From Flavobacterium sp. (GTDB taxonomy: Bacteria > Bacteroidota > Bacteroidia > Flavobacteriales > Flavobacteriaceae): a stretch of 32,358 nt of DNA. Every line of letters starts with the position of its first letter. Within the stretch, counting starts at the first letter, position 1. The notes below the pieces were generated by a model. The model was not told the DNA's origin, did not search any database, and saw only the letters and a list, made by a program, of their open reading frames with translations. A program made the translations under genes and the position numbers. Shown one piece after another: positions 1-8,892 of the stretch. The DNA is taken from contig JALRGZ010000127.1 in the NCBI GenBank assembly GCA_023253295.1, positions 1 to 32,358 on the forward strand, given 5' to 3'.

Positions 1-3000
1 TTTCATTTCTAATTTGCGAAAGCTTTAATGCAATTTGTCTTGCCTTCGATTGAGCAGTGATTTTTTCCAGATAATTTGTTTCTCCTAATTCAAAACGGCG
101 ATTACTGGCCTTGGTGAAATTTTGGTACAAACTATCCAACATTTCATATAAAATTTCCTGATGTTGTAAATAGACAATTTGATAATACAACTTAGAAATC
201 TCCAGACTCAGTTTGTTCTTTTCTAATTCAAAACTGGCTTGTTGCTTTTCGTATTCAGCGGTATTTAATTTCTTTTGTGCTCCATAAACTGTTGGAAACA
301 AAAAACTTTGTTGTGCTCCAATTACAGAAACAGCTTTATCATTGTAAGCCAAATTATTTTGATCGTAATTATAATAAATATTGGTTTTATCAAAAGTATA
401 AGCGCTATTGATGTTGGCTTTTGATTTTTCGACTTGCAATTGAGAAGCTTTTAAAGCTTTGTTGTTATTAATGCCTTTGCTAATTAATTGATTCAATTCA
501 GAATTAGTATTTTGTGAAAAAACAAATGAAGTACTTAGCAAAAACAAAATTACAATAGCTCTATGATGCTGTTTTTTGAATTTTGGTTTTTTAAATTCCT
601 TTCCATCAAAGACTTTATACAAAACAGGCAATACAAGCATTGTTAAAATAGTAGCCGTAAACAAACCTCCAATCACTACGGTTGCCAATGGTCGTTGAAC
701 TTCTGCCCCAGCAGATGCTGAAACAGCCATAGGTAAAAAACCTAGAGCGGCAGCGGCGGCAGTTAATAATACAGGACGTAATCGATCTGTTGTTCCTTTC
801 AAAATTAATTCGTCTTTATTAGTCATACCCTGATGTTTCAATTCTTTAAAATGTTCGATTAATACAATTCCGTTTAAAACAGCTATTCCAAATAAAGCGA
901 TAAAACCTACTCCAGCCGAAATACTAAAAGGTAAATCTCTTATCCATAAAAATAATATGCCACCCACTGCAGACAAAGGAATTGCCGAATACACCATTAA
1001 AGCTTCTTTAACCGAACCAAAGGCAAAATACAATAAGATAAATATCAAAAATAAAGCGATTGGAACTGCAACGAGTAATCTGGCTTTGGCACTTTCGAGG
1101 TTTTCAAACTGTCCGCCGTATTTCACAGAATAGCCTGCTGGCAATTTGATTTTGGTATCCACAATTTTCTGAATATCCCTTACTACGCTTTGCAAATCAC
1201 GGTTTCTCACATTAATCCCAATAACAATTCTTCTATTAGTATTATCTCTTGAAATCTTAGCAGGACCTTCTGTGTATTCAATTTTAGCTAATTCCTGCAA
1301 TGGAATTTGTTGCCCTGAAGGGGTGCTCACATAAAGATTTTTCAAGTCTTCAATATCATGACGATTATTTTGATTTAAGCGAATGACCATATCAAAACGT
1401 TTTTCACCTTCAAAAACATTACCAACCGTTTTTCCGGCAAAACCAAGAGCAATTAATTCATTCAAATCGGCTATATTCAATCCATAACGTGCAATTTTTG
1501 AACGATCGTATTGCACACTCATTTGTGGTAGACCTTCAGTTTTTTCAATAATAATATCCGAAGCACCTTCAACATGAGCAATTGCTTTTTCAATTTCTTT
1601 CGCTTTTTTTGCTAAAACATCCAGATTTTCACCAAATATTTTTACTGCTACGTCCGAACGAGTTCCTGAAATTAGTTCATTAAAACGCATTTCTATCGGC
1701 TGGGTAAACTCCAATTCCATATTCGGGATTTGTGCTTCAATAGCTTCTTTTATTTTATCAGCCAATTCGTCCTTACTGGATGCCGAAACCCATTCTGATT
1801 TTGGTTTCAACTTCACAATTACATCACTTTCCTCCATACTCATCGGGTCGGTTGGAACTTCGGCAGCACCAATTCTGCTTACCACCTGCTCTACTTCAGG
1901 AAAATTTTTAAGAATTATTGTTTCGATTTTAGTTGTTGTCTCAATAGTTTTACTCAACGAAGTTCCTGTTTTTAAAACAGGCTGAATTACAAAATCACCT
2001 TCATCTAGGGTTGGGATAAATTCGCCTCCCATTGTAGAAAATAAAACTACAGCCATTACTAACAAACCAACAGAACCATAGATTACTTTTTTAGTATTGG
2101 CTAATGCCCAAGTAATTGCAGGGAGGTAGAACTGATTAAGTTTAGTGATTAATCGATTCGAAAAAGAATCCGGATTTTCTTCTTTAGGTTTTAAAAATAA
2201 TGAAGAAACGACCGGAACATACGTAAAACAGAATAACATGGCACCAACCAAAGCAAAACTAAAAGTCATTGCCATAGGTTTAAACATTTTTCCTTCGATG
2301 CCAGAAAGCGATAGAATTGGAATAAATACAATTAAAATAATGAGTTGTCCAAAAATTGCCGAATTCATCATTTTCGAAGCACTTTTATAAGTAATTTGAT
2401 CAATTTCAAGCTGACTATCCATTCGAGAAAATTTTGCTAGATGAGCCGATTTATGAGCAATTTGAAAAGCAATAAACTCCACTATAATTACGGCTCCATC
2501 GATGATGATTCCAAAATCAATGGCTCCTAAACTCATTAAATTGGCATCAATTCCAAAAATATTCATCAATGAAATAGCAAATAACAAACAAAGCGGAATT
2601 ACGGAAGCTACCACCAATCCTGAACGCCAGTTTCCAAGCAATAAAACCACCACAAAAACCACAATCAAACAACCTAAAATCAGGTTTTCGGCCACTGTAA
2701 AAGTAGTTTTACCTACTAATTCACTTCTTTCTAAAAAACCATTGATATAAACCCCTTCAGGTAAAGTTTTCTGAATTTCAGCAACTCTTTTTTTGACATC
2801 ATTGATTACTTGTTTGGAATTAGCATCTTTAAGCATCATTACTTGACCTAATACTTTCTCTCCTTCTCCATTTCCGGTAATTGCCCCGAAACGATTGGCG
2901 TGACCAAAACGAACTTCGGCTACATTTTTGATAAAAATTGGTAAACCATCCGCATTAGAAACCACAATATTTTCAATGTCTTCCAGTGATTTTGCTTTTC

Positions 3001-3715
3001 CTTCGGCACGAATAAAATAGCTCTGATTGATTTTTTCAATATAAGCTCCACCTGCAATTCCATTATTATTTTCTAAAGCTTTAAAAACATCCGAAACACT
3101 AATATTCATTGCATTCAAACGTGATGGTGCAATGGCAATTTCATATTGCTTTAAATAGCCCCCCCAAGTATTGATTTCAACAACACCTTTAATACCTGAA
3201 AGTTGACGTTTAATGACCCAATCCTGAATAGTTCGTAAATCGGTGATTGAGTAATTTTTTTTAAATTCAGGTTTTACTTCCAAAGTATATTGATAAATTT
3301 CCCCTAAACCAGTAGTTATTGGTCCCATTTCAGGTGTACCGAAACCTTCCGGAATTTTCTCTGCTGCTGATTTAATTTTTTCGGCAATTAATTGTCTGGG
3401 TAAATACGTTCCTAAATCATCATCAAAAACAATGGTTACTACTGATAATCCAAATTTTGAAATAGAACGAATCTCTTTTACACCAGGTAAATTTGACATT
3501 TCAATCTCTACCGGATAAGTGATAAATTGTTCAATATCCTGAGTAGAAAGATTTCGTGAAGTTGTAATAACCTGAACCTGATTATTGGTCACATCAGGAA
3601 CCGCTCCAATGGAAATTTGGAATACCGAAAAAATTCCGAAACCAAAAATCCCTAAAGTGAATAGTAAAACAATGAGTTTGTTCTTTAAACTAAAAGCAAT
3701 AATTTTCTCCAACAT
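1..3715 (-). CDS. CusA/CzcA-family heavy-metal efflux RND transporter fused to a C-terminal TolC-like outer-membrane efflux domain (partial; 3' end beyond left edge)
   Basis: My reverse-strand translation from ATG at 3715 stays open to the window edge (so it is missing from the ORF track): MLEKIIAFSLKNKLIVLLFTLGIFGFGIFSVFQISIGAVPDVTNNQVQVITTS..., TM4 motif DFGIIIDGAVIIVE, ...TAAAAALGFLPMAVSASAGAEVQRPLATVVIGGL. After about residue 1050 it continues into a TolC-like sequence (NTNSELNQLISKGINNNKALKASQLQVEKSKANINSAY). Confidence 0.93.
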   Translation of the reverse strand, partial: MLEKIIAFSLKNKLIVLLFTLGIFGFGIFSVFQISIGAVPDVTNNQVQVITTSRNLSTQDIEQFITYPVEIEMSNLPGVKEIRSISKFGLSVVTIVFDDDLGTYLPRQLIAEKIKSAAEKIPEGFGTPEMGPITTGLGEIYQYTLEVKPEFKKNYSITDLRTIQDWVIKRQLSGIKGVVEINTWGGYLKQYEIAIAPSRLNAMNISVSDVFKALENNNGIAGGAYIEKINQSYFIRAEGKAKSLEDIENIVVSNADGLPIFIKNVAEVRFGHANRFGAITGNGEGEKVLGQVMMLKDANSKQVINDVKKRVAEIQKTLPEGVYINGFLERSELVGKTTFTVAENLILGCLIVVFVVVLLLGNWRSGLVVASVIPLCLLFAISLMNIFGIDANLMSLGAIDFGIIIDGAVIIVEFIAFQIAHKSAHLAKFSRMDSQLEIDQITYKSASKMMNSAIFGQLIILIVFIPILSLSGIEGKMFKPMAMTFSFALVGAMLFCFTYVPVVSSLFLKPKEENPDSFSNRLITKLNQFYLPAITWALANTKKVIYGSVGLLVMAVVLFSTMGGEFIPTLDEGDFVIQPVLKTGTSLSKTIETTTKIETIILKNFPEVEQVVSRIGAAEVPTDPMSMEESDVIVKLKPKSEWVSASSKDELADKIKEAIEAQIPNMELEFTQPIEMRFNELISGTRSDVAVKIFGENLDVLAKKAKEIEKAIAHVEGASDIIIEKTEGLPQMSVQYDRSKIARYGLNIADLNELIALGFAGKTVGNVFEGEKRFDMVIRLNQNNRHDIEDLKNLYVSTPSGQQIPLQELAKIEYTEGPAKISRDNTNRRIVIGINVRNRDLQSVVRDIQKIVDTKIKLPAGYSVKYGGQFENLESAKARLLVAVPIALFLIFILLYFAFGSVKEALMVYSAIPLSAVGGILFLWIRDLPFSISAGVGFIALFGIAVLNGIVLIEHFKELKHQGMTNKDELILKGTTDRLRPVLLTAAAAALGFLPMAVSASAGAEVQRPLATVVIGGLFTATILTMLVLPVLYKVFDGKEFKKPKFKKQHHRAIVILFLLSTSFVFSQNTNSELNQLISKGINNNKALKASQLQVEKSKANINSAYTFDKTNIYYNYDQNNLAYNDKAVSVIGAQQSFLFPTVYGAQKKLNTAEYEKQQASFELEKNKLSLEISKLYYQIVYLQHQEILYEMLDSLYQNFTKASNRRFELGETNYLEKITAQSKARQIALKLSQIRNE

Positions 3716-3734
3716 TTATACTTAATTTATAGTT

Positions 3735-3742
3735 CAAAATTA
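3735..3742 (-). promoter_or_regulatory. -7 element TAATTTTG upstream of the heavy-metal RND gene
   Basis: Plus-strand CAAAATTA, 20 bp upstream of ATG 3715; TAnnTTTG match. Confidence 0.5.
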
Positions 3743-3751
3743 AAATATAAA

Positions 3752-3780
3752 CTTTAGCTTTTGCTTAAGGGATGCTTAAG
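3752..3780. repeat. Phased CTTTAG/CTTAAG repeats, putative response-regulator binding site for the RND gene
   Basis: CTTTAG at 3752, CTTAAG at 3764 and 3775 (11-bp period), just upstream of the -7 element and overlapping the histidine-kinase stop codon. Confidence 0.5.
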
Positions 3781-5144
3781 ATAACATGTGTACCAACACC
3801 TTCTTTACTCGAAATTTCAATTTGAATGTTCAATAACTGTGATAGTTTTTGAACAATAGACAATCCTAAACCTGTTCCTTTTATTTCTTGATGATTAGCG
3901 GCTTGAGAACGATAAAATTGATGAAAAATATTTTGTAAATCGGCTTCGGGAATACCAATTCCGCTATCAATAATTTCACATTTTACTATTTTATTTCCTT
4001 CTGATAATCGGATGGTTAATGAGTCGTTAGTATTCGAATACTTTAAGGCATTCGAAATCAAATTTGTTAAAATAATGGATAGTAAATATTGATCAGAAGT
4101 AACATTATAATCCTTAGAAAAATTAGCCGTTATTTTTATTTTTTTTGAATCAATTGTATTTGAAAAACGAGACAAAACTTCTAAAATAATTGCATTCAAA
4201 ACCACATTTTCCTTTTTAAGTGATTGACTCTGATCTTCAAATCGTGCTAACATCAGTAATTGATCAACTAAATGATTTAAGCGATTCACTTCGGCAACAC
4301 AGTAATTTATTTTTTCCAGATATTCTTCCTGTGTCCTGGGTTTTCGAATTAAAACTTCCAGAGTTCCTTTAATTACCGTGAGAGGTGTTCGCAATTCGTG
4401 AGAAGCATCAGATGTAAACTGTTTTTCTCTTTCAATCGCGGTTTCAATTCGATTTAAAAGATTATTTATGGTTTGTGATAAAACATATAGTTCATCCTTT
4501 TTTTGAGGCAATTCAATTCGGGATTTCAAATTGTCCTTAGTAATTACATCGGCCGTTTGAATAATAGAAGTAATAGGTTTTATACTCCTTCCAGCAATAA
4601 ATCGTGCTATAAAAAAGAGCAATAATAAGATTAAGGGATAAGCTATCAGTAAGGTTTGTGATAAATTTTGAAGTACCATTGAAGCATCTTCCAGGGACAT
4701 CGCAACTAATAAGTAGCCTATAATTTTGGATTCGCTGTGAATAGGAACCTGAATCTGGCGAATTTTATTGTTTAATAATTTAGAATCAAATAATTGATTG
4801 TTTTCAATGTCTAAATTAAAAGTCAGGCTTTCATTTTTAAGATTTGGTGATTTTTCTTTGATTTGTTTATCGCTGTCTAAAAACTCAATAAAAACAGGAT
4901 TGACATCTAATGTATTATGTTCTCTTTCGTTCCATTCGTTAAGATGAATTAAATGATATTGATTGTTTTTGATTTCAATTTCATTGAGATGATTTTCAAC
5001 TTCTTTTAAAATATCATCATTTAAGTGGTTGTAAACGCTATATTTTACAATAGAATAAATAGTAAAAAATACCACAAAGATCAATAAAGCTGTAGTGATA
5101 ATATAATTGAAAGCGATTCTGTTTTTAAAAGAAAGTTTTAACAT
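3765..5144 (-). CDS. Sensor histidine kinase (HAMP + HisKA + HATPase), CusS/CzcS-like
   Basis: H-box SDASHELRTPLTVIKGTLE, N-box LTNLISNALKYS, G-boxes DSGIGIP and GTGLGLSIV; two TM segments flanking a periplasmic loop; adjacent to a response regulator. Confidence 0.95.
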   Translation of the reverse strand: MLKLSFKNRIAFNYIITTALLIFVVFFTIYSIVKYSVYNHLNDDILKEVENHLNEIEIKNNQYHLIHLNEWNEREHNTLDVNPVFIEFLDSDKQIKEKSPNLKNESLTFNLDIENNQLFDSKLLNNKIRQIQVPIHSESKIIGYLLVAMSLEDASMVLQNLSQTLLIAYPLILLLLFFIARFIAGRSIKPITSIIQTADVITKDNLKSRIELPQKKDELYVLSQTINNLLNRIETAIEREKQFTSDASHELRTPLTVIKGTLEVLIRKPRTQEEYLEKINYCVAEVNRLNHLVDQLLMLARFEDQSQSLKKENVVLNAIILEVLSRFSNTIDSKKIKITANFSKDYNVTSDQYLLSIILTNLISNALKYSNTNDSLTIRLSEGNKIVKCEIIDSGIGIPEADLQNIFHQFYRSQAANHQEIKGTGLGLSIVQKLSQLLNIQIEISSKEGVGTHVILSIP

Positions 5145-5147
5145 AAT

Positions 5148-5813
5148 TTACAAATCATTAGCAATATAACCTACACCACGAATCGTTTTGATGTAATCAT
5201 CTTCGATTTTTAAATTTAATTTTTTGCGAATAGCATTCATAAAAACATCTATAACACCTGTATCGTATTCAAAATGAATATCCCAAACATCTTCTATAAT
5301 CTGGTTTCTACTGCATACTTTTCCTTTGTTTTTTACCAAATAGTAAAGTAATTCATATTCTCTTTGAGTCAAAGTAATTTCTTTATCATAAGCAAGTACA
5401 AGGTGCTTTTCAACATCTATTCGGATGGGACCTAATTGTAAAATTTCTTTTTCATCCAAATTTCTAAAATGCACCTTGATTCTTTCTACTAATTCTTCAA
5501 AGCTAAATGGTTTTTTAACGTAATCATTAGCTCCTGACTGTAATCCTTCAATTGTTTCCTGAATAGTATCTTTGGCCGTTAAAAATAGAATAGGCGTTTT
5601 TTTATCCTTCGTTCTAATAGCTTTACAAAGTTCCAAACCTGTCATTTTAGGCAACATCCAATCCAATAATATCAAATCAAATTGATGCTCCTGAACCAAA
5701 TCAAATCCTTTTGCTCCATCCGAAGCAGTTGTTATCTGATAACCTTCTTCTTCCAGGCCTTGTTGCAAAAATTGCATGATTCCTATTTCATCTTCTACTA
5801 CTAAAATATGCAT
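5148..5813 (-). CDS. OmpR/PhoB-family response regulator transcription factor
   Basis: Receiver domain MHILVVEDEIGIMQFLQQGLEEEGY...LILLDWMLPKMTGLELC...KKPFSFEEL plus winged-helix C-terminus (LTQREYELLYYLVKNKGKVCSRNQIIEDVW...TIRGVGYI). Confidence 0.96.
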   Translation of the reverse strand: MHILVVEDEIGIMQFLQQGLEEEGYQITTASDGAKGFDLVQEHQFDLILLDWMLPKMTGLELCKAIRTKDKKTPILFLTAKDTIQETIEGLQSGANDYVKKPFSFEELVERIKVHFRNLDEKEILQLGPIRIDVEKHLVLAYDKEITLTQREYELLYYLVKNKGKVCSRNQIIEDVWDIHFEYDTGVIDVFMNAIRKKLNLKIEDDYIKTIRGVGYIANDL

Positions 5814-5865
5814 TGAATCTATTGTGAACTATTTGAAAATTGTTTTTAAAAATTTGATTTTTTAT

Positions 5866-5873
5866 CAAATGTA
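5866..5873 (-). promoter_or_regulatory. -7 element TACATTTG upstream of the response regulator
   Basis: Plus-strand CAAATGTA, 53 bp upstream of the response-regulator start; TAnnTTTG match. Confidence 0.5.
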
Positions 5874-5892
5874 ATCTAAAAATGAGATTAAT

Positions 5893-5930
5893 CTTTAGTT
5901 GCTTAGAGTATCTTAAGTAAAACTTAAGAT
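5893..5930. repeat. Phased CTTTAG/CTTAGA/CTTAAG repeats including a perfect palindrome
   Basis: CTTTAG 5893, CTTAGA 5902, CTTAAG 5912 and 5923 (11 bp apart); 5910-5930 reads ATCTTAAGT-AAA-ACTTAAGAT, a perfect 9-bp inverted repeat. Confidence 0.55.
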
Positions 5931-6000
5931 GGTAACTACAGTAACTTTTCTTATTTATAATTTCAAATTAACTAATTTTACAAAAAATTAAAATCAAAAT

Positions 6001-8097
6001 ATGTTTATTTCTAAGAAACTGGCTCCATTTTATAATCTTACTCTATTTTATGTTGTCATCAGTATTATTTTAAGAGTTGTACTTGTTTTTCACCCAATTA
6101 CTCAATCTTCTTTTTCCGGATTAGAAATCGTTAAGATTTTTTCATTAGGACTTATTTCAGATGTTTTTGTTTTTATGTTGGCCAGTGCATTTTTATGGCT
6201 CTATCTCATTTTTATTTCAAATACTAAATATCAAAAACCTTATGGATATATCCTTTTAGGCTTATTTATAAGTTTGTTTTTATACATTTTATCTGGAAAA
6301 TCTATACTTACCGAATATGGTGGTGGTTTAGCTAAAGTGGGATTAATCTTTGTCGGATTAAAAACAATTTTATTTGCTTTACTATTGTTTTCTCCTAAAA
6401 AAAGAGATAAAATCAGATTTTGGTTATTTTCATTTGTGATTTTCTTATATGTTGTTTCTATTCTTCAAAATGCCATTAGTGAATTCTTTTTTTGGAATGA
6501 ATTTGGTGTAAAATACAACTTCATTGCTGTTAATTATTTGGTGTATACCAATGAAGTAATTGGAAATATCATGGAATCCTATCCGGTTATTCCAATTTTC
6601 ACTACCTTATTTGTAGTAGCAGGAATTATTAGTTATTTCATCATCAAAAGATCTAAGATTTATATCGAAAAGATTCCTTCTGTTTTTGAAAAAATTCAAA
6701 TCTCAATCATCTATTTTATTGTATTTGGGCTTTCTCTTTGGGCAGTTCCCAATTTGGCTAAAACCGAAAATGCAACGAATGTTTTCACCAATGAATTGCA
6801 GGCAAATGGTGTTTATCGTTTTTATCTGGCTTTTGTAAACAGTGAACTGGATTATTTTAAATTTTACAAGACTTTACCTGAAAACGAAGCTTTTGCTTTA
6901 TTGGACAAACAAATACCAAACATTCAGGGACATACTACCACCAGAAATATTCAATCGGATACAACTGAAATACATAAAAATGTAGTATTGATTACAATCG
7001 AAAGTTACAGTGCCGATTTTATGAAAATGTATGGTAATAAAGATAATATTACACCTTTTTTAGATGATTTGGCAAGCAAAAGTATGGTGTTTACTAATTT
7101 GTATGCTTCAGGAAACCGAACTGTTCGCGGATTAGAAGCGGTAACTTTATGTCTTCCTCCTACAGCTGGTGAAAGTGTAGTAAAACGTAAAGATAATAAA
7201 GATAAATTTTCTACCGGAAGTGTATTTAAATCCAAAGGCTATCAGGTAAAATACCTTTATGGTGGTGATGCTTTTTTTGACAATATGGAAGATTTCTTTT
7301 CGGGGAATGGTTATGATATTGTAGACAAAAAAACAATGAAACCAGAGGAAATTACTTTTGCTAATATCTGGGGAGTTTGTGATGAAGATATGGCTAATAA
7401 AGCGATTCAAACCATGAATGCAGAGGCTCAAACTAACAAGCCGTTTTTTAATCACTGGATGACAGTGAGTAATCACAGACCTTTTACTTATCCAAACAAT
7501 AAAATTAACATTCCTGGTGATGCAAAATCCAGAAAAGGTGGTGTAAAATATACCGATTATGCATTGGGTAAATTCTTTGAAATGGCCAAAAAACAGCCTT
7601 GGTTTAAGAATACAGTCTTTATTATCGTTGCCGATCACTGTGCGTCAAGTGCCGGAAAAACCGAACTTCCTTTGGATAAATACCGTATTCCGGCAATGAT
7701 TTATAGCCCAGGATTTATTCAGCCGCAACATTATACCAAATTAATGTCTCAAATTGATTTGATGCCAACAGCATTGGGATTATTACATTTTAATTACCAA
7801 TCTAAATTCTTTGGTCAGGACGTACTAAAAGCCGATTACAAACCAAGAGCTTTGATTGCAACTTATCAGGATTTAGGATTGATTAAAGACAATGTGTTAA
7901 CCATACTTTCACCAAAACAACAAGTAAAACAGTACGATTTAATCCTGAAACCTAAAGATGGTATAGAAAAGGATTTTCAACTGTATTATGAAGAAAAACC
8001 TTTAAAAAAGGAAAGAACAGACTTAGTAAATGATGCCATTTCTTATTATCAGACAGCCTCTGATATTTTAAAAAATAAAAAATATCAGAAACAATGA
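6001..8097 (+). CDS. LTA synthase family protein (sulfatase/phosphoglycerol transferase superfamily, membrane-anchored)
   Basis: Multi-TM N-terminus, then a sulfatase-like domain (VVLITIESYSADFMKMYGNKDNITPFLDDLASKSMVFTNLYASGNRTVRGLEAV...; FIIVADHCASSAGKTELPLDKYRIPAMIYSP). Confidence 0.92.
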   Translation: MFISKKLAPFYNLTLFYVVISIILRVVLVFHPITQSSFSGLEIVKIFSLGLISDVFVFMLASAFLWLYLIFISNTKYQKPYGYILLGLFISLFLYILSGKSILTEYGGGLAKVGLIFVGLKTILFALLLFSPKKRDKIRFWLFSFVIFLYVVSILQNAISEFFFWNEFGVKYNFIAVNYLVYTNEVIGNIMESYPVIPIFTTLFVVAGIISYFIIKRSKIYIEKIPSVFEKIQISIIYFIVFGLSLWAVPNLAKTENATNVFTNELQANGVYRFYLAFVNSELDYFKFYKTLPENEAFALLDKQIPNIQGHTTTRNIQSDTTEIHKNVVLITIESYSADFMKMYGNKDNITPFLDDLASKSMVFTNLYASGNRTVRGLEAVTLCLPPTAGESVVKRKDNKDKFSTGSVFKSKGYQVKYLYGGDAFFDNMEDFFSGNGYDIVDKKTMKPEEITFANIWGVCDEDMANKAIQTMNAEAQTNKPFFNHWMTVSNHRPFTYPNNKINIPGDAKSRKGGVKYTDYALGKFFEMAKKQPWFKNTVFIIVADHCASSAGKTELPLDKYRIPAMIYSPGFIQPQHYTKLMSQIDLMPTALGLLHFNYQSKFFGQDVLKADYKPRALIATYQDLGLIKDNVLTILSPKQQVKQYDLILKPKDGIEKDFQLYYEEKPLKKERTDLVNDAISYYQTASDILKNKKYQKQ

Positions 8098-8151
8098 TTA
8101 CTTTGCCAATGGCCTGATTAATTAAGGTTGAATAATCAATATCATGCTATT

Positions 8152-8892
8152 ATGTTTAGACATCAAGGAAAAAAAAGAACTTATGCCCATAATTTGCGCT
8201 TAGCTATATTATTATCATTTGTTGCCGGAATCACTAATATTACGGGACTTTTAGCATTAAAAACATTAACGACTAATGTAACAGGTCATTTTGCTTATTT
8301 TGCTGAAGAAATAAGCAAAAAAGATTTTTCTTCGGCGATTACTTTTTTTGTCTTTACATTGTTTTTTTTATTTGGATCTTTTAGTGCAAACTTTATAACC
8401 GAAATAACTTTAAAAAAATATCCTCATTTAGGACATGTGATTCCTATTTCATTCGAAATGGTTTTATTATGTACTGTTGGTTTCTTGGGAAAAGTTTCTG
8501 ATATAAGCACCTTAGAAGGAAAATGGATTGCTTTTACCTTACTCTTTACTATGGGAATTCAAAACTCTTTAGTGACTAAGATTTCACAATCAACCGTTAG
8601 AACAACCCACTTGACAGGACTTTTTACAGATTTGGGAATTGAATTATCTCAATTGTTTTTTTACAAAAAAACTGAAGAGAAAAAGAAATTAAAAACCAGT
8701 ATCTATTTAAGATTGTTTATTATCGGTTTCTTTTTTGTGGGATGTGTTCTTGGAGGTTATTTATATAGTTTTATAAAGATAAAAACACTTTTCATTGGAG
8801 CTTTTTTTCTTTTAATAGCATTACTGTTTGATTATTTAAGATTTCAATTTTTCATACTGAAAAGAAAAAAGTTTAAACAAAGAATTATTTAA
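8152..8892 (+). CDS. DUF1275/YoaK family membrane protein
   Basis: Multi-TM; LLSFVAGITNITGLLALKTLTTNVTGHFAYFAEE...MGIQNSLVTKISQSTVRTTHLTGLFTDLGIELSQ is typical of DUF1275. The ORF track starts at TTG 8128; in-frame ATG 8152 seems more likely. Confidence 0.82.
   Translation: MFRHQGKKRTYAHNLRLAILLSFVAGITNITGLLALKTLTTNVTGHFAYFAEEISKKDFSSAITFFVFTLFFLFGSFSANFITEITLKKYPHLGHVIPISFEMVLLCTVGFLGKVSDISTLEGKWIAFTLLFTMGIQNSLVTKISQSTVRTTHLTGLFTDLGIELSQLFFYKKTEEKKKLKTSIYLRLFIIGFFFVGCVLGGYLYSFIKIKTLFIGAFFLLIALLFDYLRFQFFILKRKKFKQRII

Noticed and set aside
2145-2750. Plus-strand ORFs 2145..2390 and 2502..2750
   Set aside because: They lie antisense inside the long minus-strand RND frame (1..3715), have low-complexity N/K/T-rich translations and resemble no family; shadow ORFs.
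7005-7638. Minus-strand ORFs 7005..7235 and 7147..7638 (163 aa)
   Set aside because: Antisense to the well-supported sulfatase-domain coding region of 6001..8097; no recognisable domain.
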